34,155 bases of DNA from Fidelibacterota bacterium (GTDB lineage: Bacteria > Fidelibacterota > UBA8477 > JABMPR01). Numbering within the stretch: the stretch's first letter is position 1; each line of letters starts with the position of its first letter. The stretch is from NCBI GenBank assembly GCA_016784025.1, contig JADHVL010000031.1, positions 1 through 34,155 of the forward strand, read 5' to 3'. Below are positions 16,904-26,500 of this stretch, piece by piece. A model generated the notes under the pieces. The model was not told the DNA's origin and did not search any database. It worked only from the letters and a program-made list of their open reading frames with translations. Both the position numbers and the translations under genes were made by a program.

Positions 16904-19900
16904 CTACTTGCCATGACATTTCTTGTATTTAAGACCCGATCCACAGGGGCAAGGATCGTTTCTTCCAATCTTTTCTTCCACTTGAATGGGTTTTGGTTTC
17001 TGAGGAGGACCAGGCTGAGCGGAACTCTGATTTCCTTCCCCACTGGTCTGCGGCAAGGCATTCAGAAAGCCCATATTTGAGGTCTCGGCATGGTTAGAAG
17101 AAAGATTTCTGGCTCTGCGCATTTTGTTTTCGCGCTCGTCCACAATACGGGCGTGGAAGAAGAGTTTCAGAACTTCACGATCAATCAGATCTAACATCTT
17201 AACAAATAGTTGATAGCCCTCTTTCTTATACTCTATTAAGGGGTCTTTCTGGCCCACAGCTCGTAGGTTAATACCTTCCTTCATCTGATCCATCTCATAG
17301 AGATGCTCACGCCACTTTTCATCCACCACTCTCAGATATACAAACTGCTGAAGCCTTTTAAAATTCTCCGGACTTCCCGTCATCTCAACTTTCTGTTCAT
17401 AAGATTCCCAGATAAGCTTCTTGACATCTTCTCTTAATTTGTCAGCTTCGAGATCAACTGATGGCGTTTCCGAAATCTGAACCATAGCGGTTGAGCCAAG
17501 ATCAGCCTGCAATCCACTCCAGTCCCACAAGTCCACATCAGATTCGAGACCTGTATATTTTTCAACTACTGTATCGACATAATTCTCAATGACTTCGCTG
17601 TATTCCTCTTTTAGATCAAGACCATCAAGAGCAGCCTGTCGGCGATCATAGATAACTTCGCGCTGCTGATTCATCACATTATCATATTCTAAAAGATGTT
17701 TACGAATGCTATAGTTACGGGCTTCAACCTTCTTCTGGGCTCTCTCCACAGCCTTGGTCACCATTCCAGCTTCAATAACCTCACCCTCTTGCAAACCGAG
17801 ACGATCCATCACGCTGGCAACTCGGTCAGAACTAAACAGACGCATCAAATCATCTTCGAGACTCAGATAGAAACGTGATGCACCAGGATCACCCTGTCTT
17901 CCAGAACGACCTCTCAGCTGGAGATCAATTCGACGGGACTCGTGACGTTCGGTGCCCAATATCTTGAGACCACCCAGACCCGTGACTTCAGGACCTAGTT
18001 TGATATCCGTTCCACGACCAGCCATGTTGGTAGCGATAGTCACAGCATGTGCCTGTCCAGCTCTGGCTACAACTTCCGCCTCTCGGCCATGTTGTTTGGC
18101 ATTCAGTACATTATGGGGAATTTTGAGTCTCTTAAGCATGCGCGAAAGTGTCTCTGATACTTCAACAGTGATGGTACCCACCAGGACGGGTTGTCCTGAT
18201 TTGTGTGAAGCAATAATCTCTTCTATTACCGCATTAAATTTTTCCCGGCGGGTTTTGTAAATTTGATCATTTTCATCGTCACGTACGACATCACGATGTG
18301 TCGGTACTTCAACCACACCAAGTTTGTAAATGTTGAAAAATTCCTCTGCTTCAGTAACAGCAGTACCTGTCATACCAGAAAGCTTTTTGTAGAGACGGAA
18401 ATAATTCTGAAGTGTAATTGTGGCCAGTGTCTGGCTTTCTTTCTCAATCCGAACTTTTTCTTTGGCTTCCAGCGCCTGGTGCAAACCATCACTATAGCGA
18501 CGACCATGCATGATGCGACCTGTAAACTCATCGACGATCATGACTTTGCCTTCTTGAACCACATAATCCACATCTTTTTCAAAAAGCGAATAGGCTTTGA
18601 GAAGCTGACTCAAATTGTGGATGGTATCAGAGCGTTCACCATGTAGGGCATAAAGCTTCTCTTTGTTCTCATTCAGCTCTTGGACAGAAAGCGCTTCATC
18701 ACTCTCCAGATCATTTAGGAGGGTGGGTAAATCAGGGATAACAAATCTATCAGGGTCATTGGGTGATAGAGCTTCACGACCTTTATCAGTGAGATCTACG
18801 CTGTTCTGTTTTTCTTCAATGACAAAGTATAGCTCATCATCAATCTCAGGCATGCGTTTATCACGGAGATAATCATTCTCAACACGCTGCTCAAGTTTCT
18901 TGATGCCCTGCTCCTGGTAGAGCTTCTGGAGACGACGATGTTTGGGACTTCCCCGGCGCGCCTGAAGAATCAATTCTCCAGCATCATACTCCAGCTTGGG
19001 ATCCTTGAGGGCTTCTTCAGCTTTTGCCAGAATGGAGTTGACCAGGGTGGTCTGACGACGCATAAGCGTATCAACCAGGGGTCGTAAATCCGTGTATCGT
19101 TGAGCAATCTCTGACTCAACAGTTCCAGAAATAATGAGAGGGGTTCGAGCCTCATCAATGAGCACACTATCCACTTCATCCACAATGGAGTAATAGTGCC
19201 CGCGTTGGACCTGATCCTGTTTGCTGATGGACATATTGTCGCGGAGGTAATCAAATCCAAACTCACTGTTGATACCATAAGTCACATCACAATTGTACAT
19301 TTCCTGTCGGGTCGCAGGATCCATTTGAGCCAGGATCACCCCAACTGAAAGACCCACGTACTTCAAAAGGGCACCCATCCATTGTGAATCTCGTTCGGCG
19401 AGATAGTCATTCACCGTAATGATATGCACACCCTTCCCAACTAAAGCATTGAGATAGATAGGCATAGTAGCAACCAGGGTTTTTCCTTCACCCGTCTTCA
19501 TTTCAGAAATTTTACCCTGATGCAGGACAACGGCACCCATGAGCTGAACGTCATAAGGAATCATGTCCCAGGTCATTTCCTGACCGGTGATTTTGATTGC
19601 CTGCCCCATGAGGAGTGACGCACCTTTTTTCACTACGGCAAAAGCTTCAGGCAGAATCTCAGCAAGAATTTCTTGTTCGCGGTTATAGATGGCCTCTTGT
19701 ATTGATTTGAGATCTTTGCCTTCACCTTCAAGCCTGGATTGAAGTTCTGAAGTATCCTCACTTATCCGAGTTTTAAAGGCTTCTGTTTTGGAGAGCAAGG
19801 TCTCTTGGGTGGCATTCGAAAGTGCTGAGAACTCTTCATTGATCTGTGCGACAAACGGAATAAGGTGCTTGGTCTCACGATCCGTACTGGTTCCAAATAT

Positions 19901-19924
19901 TTTGGTAATAAATTTACTAATCAT
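16904..19924 (-). CDS. secA: preprotein translocase ATPase SecA
   Basis: Drives Sec-dependent export, which also feeds the type IX substrates seen here. The 1006-aa protein carries Walker A (MKTGEGKT, residues 142-149), the DEVD Walker B (249-252), the preprotein cross-linking and helical domains, NBD2 with NMAGRGTDI and LQLRGRSGRQGDPG, and a C-terminal zinc/SecB-type tail (CPCGSGLKYKKCHGK). It is longer than E. coli SecA (901 aa). The extra residues lie largely at about 290-430, within or after the preprotein-binding domain, a feature I recall from Bacteroidetes-type SecA. It is transcribed alone, divergent from the regulator gene at 20193. The nearest upstream ribosome-binding-like sequence (GAGGAAG) is rather far from the ATG. 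Confidence 0.97.
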   Translation of the reverse strand: MISKFITKIFGTSTDRETKHLIPFVAQINEEFSALSNATQETLLSKTEAFKTRISEDTSELQSRLEGEGKDLKSIQEAIYNREQEILAEILPEAFAVVKKGASLLMGQAIKITGQEMTWDMIPYDVQLMGAVVLHQGKISEMKTGEGKTLVATMPIYLNALVGKGVHIITVNDYLAERDSQWMGALLKYVGLSVGVILAQMDPATRQEMYNCDVTYGINSEFGFDYLRDNMSISKQDQVQRGHYYSIVDEVDSVLIDEARTPLIISGTVESEIAQRYTDLRPLVDTLMRRQTTLVNSILAKAEEALKDPKLEYDAGELILQARRGSPKHRRLQKLYQEQGIKKLEQRVENDYLRDKRMPEIDDELYFVIEEKQNSVDLTDKGREALSPNDPDRFVIPDLPTLLNDLESDEALSVQELNENKEKLYALHGERSDTIHNLSQLLKAYSLFEKDVDYVVQEGKVMIVDEFTGRIMHGRRYSDGLHQALEAKEKVRIEKESQTLATITLQNYFRLYKKLSGMTGTAVTEAEEFFNIYKLGVVEVPTHRDVVRDDENDQIYKTRREKFNAVIEEIIASHKSGQPVLVGTITVEVSETLSRMLKRLKIPHNVLNAKQHGREAEVVARAGQAHAVTIATNMAGRGTDIKLGPEVTGLGGLKILGTERHESRRIDLQLRGRSGRQGDPGASRFYLSLEDDLMRLFSSDRVASVMDRLGLQEGEVIEAGMVTKAVERAQKKVEARNYSIRKHLLEYDNVMNQQREVIYDRRQAALDGLDLKEEYSEVIENYVDTVVEKYTGLESDVDLWDWSGLQADLGSTAMVQISETPSVDLEADKLREDVKKLIWESYEQKVEMTGSPENFKRLQQFVYLRVVDEKWREHLYEMDQMKEGINLRAVGQKDPLIEYKKEGYQLFVKMLDLIDREVLKLFFHARIVDERENKMRRARNLSSNHAETSNMGFLNALPQTSGEGNQSSAQPGPPQKPKPIQVEEKIGRNDPCPCGSGLKYKKCHGK

Positions 19925-20192
19925 GGCGCTAAAATAACTTCCTCGGAGGGTTTGTGAAGCGCTTTATTGAGAGTGTGACATTGAATATTCATCATCGCCA
20001 TTGTAAATCTAATCAGAAGACTTGTCGCAGGAAGTGGTAGCCGTATCTCCATGTTTTCCATTGCCATTATATAGAGTTCAATTAGCTTTGTTCCATCGTT
20101 TTACAGAAGCTGTGGGGGCAATTGTGACACCTATTCAGGAAATATACAATTTTTGTATTCATCGAATCCAGGCAAACTTTGTATGGGTTCGG
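19925..20192. other. divergent spacer between secA and the membrane regulator gene
   Basis: About 268 bp holding the promoters of both genes. A reading frame runs through it from a TTG at 20022 into the regulator, but that stretch lacks features of a protein N terminus. It contains ATACAA-TTT-TTGTAT (20144-20158), a short inverted repeat embedded in ATATACAATT, a decamer that recurs in the inverted repeat downstream of the regulator gene. Confidence 0.5.
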
Positions 20193-23100
20193 ATGCTGCA
20201 TCCTTCACACTTAATGTTACTATTGATTTTGGGCTCAGCCCTTGGGGATGACAACCCCGTTCGCTTCAATCACCTCACAGTAAAAGATGGCCTCACGATG
20301 AATGCAGTGCATAGCATTCTTGAGGATAGTCAGGGTTTTATGTGGTTTGGAACACGCTTTGGTCTCAATCGATATGATGGTTCGGATGTTAAAACCTTTC
20401 TCCATGACCCCTTGAATGAAAAATCGATTCCCGGTACTTATGTTTCAGCATTGTGCGAGGACGCAGAAAATGTTATGTGGGTTGGCACAACAACTGGAGG
20501 TTTCAGCCGGTACGACCGTGATCTAGAAAACTTTACAAATTTCGCTCACAATCCCGAAAACCCCAACTCGGTAGTGAGTAATAAAATTACATGCCTCTTC
20601 CCAGATTCCAGAGGGGCACTTTGGATCGGCACTCAAGAGGGCCTAAGCAAGTATGTACCCTCTACTGGTGAGTTTACCTCTTTTCACCATGATCCTGACA
20701 AGGAGCAGTCTCTTGCCCAGGATCGTATCCTCTGTATTGCAGAAACTCCAGGTGGTAGACTCTGGGTGGGAATGGAAAACGGTGCCGCAACCACTATCTC
20801 CCTTGATGACTATAGCATGTATCGCAAAGTCCTTGTTCGTCCCTCAACCTCAATAAGCATTACCACCATGTTGGCCGATTCCGTTGATGAATGTTTGTGG
20901 ATAGGTCGTTTTGGCCTTGGTGTCCACAGATGGGATTACAATGAAGATAAATTTGAGTATATTTATGACCCTACTCTACCTGTGTCACCTGTGGATGGAG
21001 TCCATTCTATCAGCAAAGACGGAGACGGTTCACTCTGGTTCAGCTCTGCAGGTGGCTTGGCAAATTATAATCATGAAACAAAGAACTTCACCAATTATTA
21101 CCATGATGCCAATGATCCAGGATCTCTGGGTGACAACCTCCTCTATGCAACCCTGGTAGATCGGCAAGGTATTCTTTGGGTGACTTCCGAAGCAGCCGGT
21201 GTCAGCTATTATGATCGGGATCTTATACGGTTCCAACTTGGGCAGAGCGATGCCAATAACATCAATAGCATTCGAGCAAATCCAGTGTGGTCAATATCTC
21301 AAGATCCAGTTGGAAATATCTGGTTTGGTACTATTGAGGGTGGTACCAGCGTTATGGATGCGAACACGGGTGAATTTACTCACTACAATTCCAAAGAGAC
21401 GCTTGGGAAAACCGAATGGTGGAGCCGTGATTACATTGCGCGGGTACGATCAGATCGCAATCATAAGATCTGGATTGGCACCTTCTCCTGTGGTTTGTTT
21501 ACATTGGACTATCCAACCCAAACTTTAAACCATTACAGAAACAGAGAAAATGAGCCCAATAGTTTTAGTGATAAAACGACGAGAGATATTCTGGAAACCA
21601 GTGATGGAAATATCTGGATTGCAACTGAAAGTCAAGGTCTTGAGCATTATGATGAAGCGACTGATGCCTTTGAGCACTTTACTCATGACCCTGATGATCC
21701 GCAAAGTTTGAGTAGCAATTTCACCTACTGTCTACTGGAAGATAAAGCAGGATACATCTGGATCGGTACCTCAGATGGAGGTTTGAATCAATTCGATCGG
21801 ACATCAGGAATATTCAAGAGATTCATGGTTGATCGAAATAGCAGCAACTCTATTACCAGTAATGGTATCGTCACCCTATATGAAGACGACTCTCAAGCAC
21901 TTTGGATTGGGACTAGCGGTGGTGGATTAAATAAGTTAAACAAAGAGAGAACAAAAATATCAACTCTGGATCTTCACTCCAGCTTAGCAAATACGTCCAT
22001 TTACGGAATCCTTCAGGATGATCATCATTTCTTATGGCTTAGCTCAAACCAGGGCCTACTCAAAGCCCATCCTGACACTGGTTTAGTCAATCGATATACC
22101 TTGAGTGATGGGGTGCAGGAATCTTTTTACTTCCAATCTTGTCTGGAGGCAACTGATGGCCAGATGTATTTTGGAGGTGGAGACGGATATAATGTCTTTT
22201 ATCCTGATAGCATTAAAAATAATCAATACATCCCTCCTGTTGTGCTAACAGAACTAGCCATAAATTATGATGATGTCTCCATTGGTGAGGCCAGGGATGG
22301 AAGGGTCATACTTAAAAAATCCATCACCCAAACTAAGCAACTGGAACTCAGCTATCGAGACAAGGTGATTAGCTTCAAATTTGCAGCCCTTAATTTCTCT
22401 GCTAGCTATAAAAATCACTATTCCTATAAATTGGTTGGATATGACGAGGATTGGATTGATGCCCACAATAACCCTCAGGCTCAATACATGAATATCCCAG
22501 CAGGTGATTATACTTTTAAAGTACGTGGATCCAACAATGATGGCGCATGGAATCTTGAAGGGACCAGCATTGATATCTCTATTGCACCACCTTTTTGGAA
22601 AACGTGGTGGTTTAAGACTCTGGGTATTGTAAGCCTGCTTGGACTCATGCTGGTTTATATCCAACTCCGCACATACCGACTCATTGCTCAACGAGATAAG
22701 CTGGAAGCCCTGGTGAGAGAGCGTACTGCACAACTCAAAGTCGAAATTGAAGAAAGGCAAAGAGTTGAATCAGAAAAAACAGAGCTCAAATTAGATCATC
22801 TCAAACGTGAATTGCTCACTCAGTCCCTCCACCTTAATGACAAACAACAGATCATGGATAATCTTCAGAGCGAACTGGAAAGCTTTTCAAAATTGAGCTG
22901 GAATGATATTAAGCCCAGAATTAATAAGCTCCTACATTTTCTGAGGGATCGTAGTTCCGTAAAACAGGGTTGGGAAGATTTTGAAATCTGGTTCACTGAG
23001 ATTCACACCGGATTTTATTCTGAACTACGCAATAGCCATCCCGGGCTTTCAGAGAATGAATTGAAGGTTTGTGCCCTCCTCAGGCTAAATCTTATTTCAA

Positions 23101-23222
23101 AGGATATTGCCAAAGTCATGAATGTTCAACCTTCCTCCATTGATATCTATCGCCACCGGATCAGAAAAAAATTGGAGATTGGCAGCGAAGAAATTCTTTC
23201 AACTTTTCTCTCCAAATATTGA
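20193..23222 (+). CDS. membrane-spanning one-component regulator: 14 Reg_prop blades, Y_Y_Y, TM, coiled coil, LuxR-like HTH
   Basis: A 1009-aa protein. A short signal sequence (MLHPSHLMLLLILGSALG) is followed by 14 blades with the Reg_prop motif (D-x-x-G-x-hWhGT-x-x-GLxxYD; residues about 25-675), enough for two seven-bladed propellers. A Y_Y_Y domain follows at about 713-800 (SYKLVGYDEDWID, YMNIPAGDYTFKVRGSN), then one membrane helix (about 803-825), a coiled coil (ALVRERTAQLKVEIEERQ) and a C-terminal LuxR-like helix-turn-helix (about 948-1001; LSENELKVCALLRLNLISKDIAKVM). There is no histidine kinase or receiver, unlike classical hybrid systems. The family fits signal detection outside the inner membrane and direct DNA contact inside. 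The ATG at 20193 is chosen because it starts the signal peptide; a TTG at 20022 would bury it. No clear ribosome-binding site. It probably controls the surface-protein genes downstream (inference). Confidence 0.88.
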   Translation: MLHPSHLMLLLILGSALGDDNPVRFNHLTVKDGLTMNAVHSILEDSQGFMWFGTRFGLNRYDGSDVKTFLHDPLNEKSIPGTYVSALCEDAENVMWVGTTTGGFSRYDRDLENFTNFAHNPENPNSVVSNKITCLFPDSRGALWIGTQEGLSKYVPSTGEFTSFHHDPDKEQSLAQDRILCIAETPGGRLWVGMENGAATTISLDDYSMYRKVLVRPSTSISITTMLADSVDECLWIGRFGLGVHRWDYNEDKFEYIYDPTLPVSPVDGVHSISKDGDGSLWFSSAGGLANYNHETKNFTNYYHDANDPGSLGDNLLYATLVDRQGILWVTSEAAGVSYYDRDLIRFQLGQSDANNINSIRANPVWSISQDPVGNIWFGTIEGGTSVMDANTGEFTHYNSKETLGKTEWWSRDYIARVRSDRNHKIWIGTFSCGLFTLDYPTQTLNHYRNRENEPNSFSDKTTRDILETSDGNIWIATESQGLEHYDEATDAFEHFTHDPDDPQSLSSNFTYCLLEDKAGYIWIGTSDGGLNQFDRTSGIFKRFMVDRNSSNSITSNGIVTLYEDDSQALWIGTSGGGLNKLNKERTKISTLDLHSSLANTSIYGILQDDHHFLWLSSNQGLLKAHPDTGLVNRYTLSDGVQESFYFQSCLEATDGQMYFGGGDGYNVFYPDSIKNNQYIPPVVLTELAINYDDVSIGEARDGRVILKKSITQTKQLELSYRDKVISFKFAALNFSASYKNHYSYKLVGYDEDWIDAHNNPQAQYMNIPAGDYTFKVRGSNNDGAWNLEGTSIDISIAPPFWKTWWFKTLGIVSLLGLMLVYIQLRTYRLIAQRDKLEALVRERTAQLKVEIEERQRVESEKTELKLDHLKRELLTQSLHLNDKQQIMDNLQSELESFSKLSWNDIKPRINKLLHFLRDRSSVKQGWEDFEIWFTEIHTGFYSELRNSHPGLSENELKVCALLRLNLISKDIAKVMNVQPSSIDIYRHRIRKKLEIGSEEILSTFLSKY

Positions 23223-23430
23223 TCTTTACTACCTTTACTTTTTCTTTACAATCAAAAATTATTTATCTTCAATTGCATAAGTAATTGTATATCTTTAGTT
23301 ATTTATATACAATTACTTATAGCACTCTGAGTCTTCCACTAATACTTCGACAACCCAATCTTTACATCACCTGAAATTGAGCTTAGACGTGGTTCTAACT
23401 TTTCTGCGTTTGTAAAGATTTAGTAAAGAT
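23222..23430. promoter_or_regulatory. cluster of four ATCTTTAC/GTAAAGAT octamers
   Basis: The octamer ATCTTTAC occurs at 23222-23229 and 23358-23365. Its complement GTAAAGAT occurs at 23412-23419 and 23423-23430, the last two spaced 11 bp apart, about one helical turn. Near matches lie at 23242-23249 and 23291-23298. The cluster fills the spacer before the beta-helix gene and is a candidate regulator-binding array. Confidence 0.5.
23277..23320. promoter_or_regulatory. 16-bp perfect inverted repeat, candidate operator
   Basis: ATAAGTAATTGTATAT (23277-23292) and ATATACAATTACTTAT (23305-23320) are exact complements around a 12-bp spacer. No T run follows, and the stem is very AT-rich, so it is a poor terminator. 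Arm spacing would place half-sites on similar helix faces for a dimeric binder. It lies between the membrane regulator gene and the first surface-protein gene. Confidence 0.55.
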
Positions 23431-23501
23431 GCACAATTCCTCTCTCCGCTGTAGGTTTACACCAGAATTCAAACCCAAACAAGGAAAGCGAGGAGGGGAT
23501 C

Positions 23502-26500
23502 ATGAAATGGTTACATCTAATGATTATTGTGTTGGTTAGTGTAGGGACGCTCTCAGCTGCAACAATCAATGTACCAGAAGATGCTGCCACGATTCAGGCA
23601 GGTATGGATATGGCCAGTAATGGTGATACAGTCCTGGTGGATCGAGGTACCTATGTTGAAAATATCAATTTTAACGGTAACAATGTCGTGGTGATGTCTC
23701 GCCGCGGTCCTGTACTGACCATTATTGATGGAAATCAAAATGGCGCTGTTGTTCATTTTCTGAGCCAAGAGGACGAAAGTGCGGTTTTAGACGGATTCAC
23801 AATCACAAATGGAAGCGGTTTTGATAATGGTGATGAAATCGTAGGAGGTGGGATTGCCTGTCGAAATGGCTCTTCACCGACTATGAAAAATCTTATCGTC
23901 ACTGATAACGCAGCCTTAGGTGGTGACGACCCTGCTGGTGGTGGAATCACTATCGCAGAGGATTCAAACCCCACCCTGGAAAATATTGAAATCTCCTTCA
24001 ATCGATCAAAATGGGGTGGTGGGCTGGCTATTGCTACCAATTCAAATCCAACTTTACATTCGGTTTATATTCATTATAACAGGGCAACAACAACTGGAGG
24101 CGGTGTCTACATTGGGGTTAACTCATCTCCCTATTTTAAGGATGTATACGTCCATCTCAACAGGGCTGCATATTATGGCGGTGGAATTTTCCTGCATGAG
24201 AATGCGAACCCCATCTTTAACAAAATTACTGTTAGAGACAACACCAGTCCAAGTGGCGGTGGTGGATTGATATCAAATGATGGTAGCAGTCCCATGATTA
24301 TCAACTCTATTTTCAAGGGGAATGTCCCCGACCAGATTATGTTTAATGGCGATCCCCAATATGATCCTGATACACTATCCATTGCCTATTCCAATATCCA
24401 AGACGGCCAAGCTGGAATTACCGTTAACTCAGGTCAATTGAATTGGCTAGATGGGAACACCTCTGTAGATCCTTGTTTCATAGATGTCGTTCGCGATGAT
24501 TTGCAGGCCATTTCACCCTGTGTTGATTCAGGAACAGCCAACTTCTCCTTTGCAGGAGTAACCTGGATTGATATGGAAGCCGCTGAATATGTTGGCTCTG
24601 CACCTGATAAGGGCTCACATGAAGTACCGCCAGCACCTAGAGTCTTTAACGTGCCGGCAAGTTTTAGTACCATACAGTCAGCAATCGATGCCTCGGTAGA
24701 TGGGGATATCGTCCGAGTAAATGTGGGCACCTATGTTGAAAATATCAATTTCAATGGTAAGGATATCACAGTTGAATCAGTAGGTGGTCCAGAACTAACC
24801 ACCATTGATGGCAATCAAAATGGCTCCACCGTGCTGATAATGAGTGGAGAATCTGAAAACGCAGTTTTAGATGGATTTACCATTACCAATGGGACTGGGA
24901 TGCCTGGTGAAACTTCGGATGTCCTGGGAGGGGGCATTCTTATACATTATGCTTCATCACCCACTCTTAAGAATCTGATCGTATCTGGTAACTCCGCAGT
25001 AATTGGTTTAGAACCTGACGGGGCTGGAGGTGGAATTGCAGTCAGTGTCCAGTCAAATCCAGTTTTAGAAAATATCATCATCGCCAACAATAATTCAGTG
25101 TGGGGTGGTGGTCTTTCTATTGCTCATAGTTCTTCTCCATCAGTTAAGGGTCTTAAAATATATGGCAATACTGTTTCTCAGGCTGGTGGAGGTGTCTACA
25201 TTGGTCAAATGGCTACTCCATATTTCGAGGATGTGTATATCCACGATAATGTTGGTGTAGCTGGAGGTGGATTGTTTCTTCATGACCACGCCAGGCCCAC
25301 TCTTAACAAAATCACAGTTGAAGGGAATAGAGGTACCAATGGGGGCGGTGGGATGTTAACAAACCATGCCAGCAGCCCTCTTATCGTCAATTCCATTTTT
25401 TACTCGAACATGCCAGATCAGTTCTACCTGATGGATTTTGATGGAGAGAACTTGCCTGATACGGTATCTATTGCCTATTCAAACGTCCAGGGTGGCGTGG
25501 CTGGAATGCATCCAGGGATCGGCCAAGTCAATTGGATTACCGGCAATCTGCAAACGAATCCCCGCTTTGGTACCGGAGATCACCTGGGTCCTAGCTCGCC
25601 TTGTATCGATGCTGGAACTGCTCAGTTTGAGTATGAAGGTGCCACCTGGATAGATATGTCCGAGGACGAATATGTAGGTTCAGCTCCGGATATGGGTTCA
25701 TGGGAAGTGCCGGGTCCACCACAGACACTCCTGGTCCCTTCAAATTACACAACTATACAGCTTGCTATTGATGCAGCCCTGGAAGGTGATACCGTTCTGG
25801 TTGCAGATGGTACATATATTGAGAATATCAATTTCCTGGGTAAAAACATCGCTGTTTTATCGGAACACGGTCCTGAGGTCACCATTATTGACGGTGGCAA
25901 TACAATGACTACCGTTATGATAGTGTCCCAGGAAGTAACCGCAGTTCTAGATGGCTTCACCATTACGAATGGTCTGGGTTGGGTGAATACTGACGGTTAT
26001 TCTGTTGGTGGTGGCATTAACGTCAGACATGGTTCGACTCCCACCCTGAGGAATCTAATTGTAGAAGGTAATACAGCCGTTGGAGATACTGCCATGGGTG
26101 GTGGCATCATGTGCGCCTATGGTGCTGATGCACTCATTGAAGATGTTGTTATCCGCGACAATGAGGCAGACTATGGCGGTGGGATTGTGGTCTATGAGTC
26201 AAGTCCCACACTCCGCCGGGTGAAGATTAGTGAGAACTACGCGCGAACAACAGGTGGTGGACTTACACTCTGGACTTCCGACGCCCTGGTTGAGCAGGTC
26301 GCAGTCTTTAAGAACCATGCTTATGCTATGGCTGGCGGGGTATGGATACATCTTGGTGGAAATCCCACCCTTGATCGTGTGACTGTTGCTGACAATAGGA
26401 CCTCAGCCCCTATCTGGCGCGCAGCTGGTGGAATCGGCTTGAGTTCTGGAGCAAACCTGACACTTATTAATTCAATTGTATGGTACAACACGCATAGGGG

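Noticed and set aside
18263..18646. A 127-aa frame opposite secA
   Set aside because: It is a shadow of the conserved SecA reading frame; composition is Cys/Phe-rich in the way of antisense frames.
20022..20192. N-terminal extension of the membrane regulator from a TTG
   Set aside because: It would put 57 residues before a clear signal peptide, uses a rare start, and has no ribosome-binding site.
22254..22760. A 168-aa frame on the - strand inside the regulator gene
   Set aside because: It lies opposite well-conserved Y_Y_Y and transmembrane coding sequence and shows no recognisable protein features.
23277..23320. The inverted repeat as terminator of the regulator gene
   Set aside because: The stem is nearly all A/T and no T run follows on either side.
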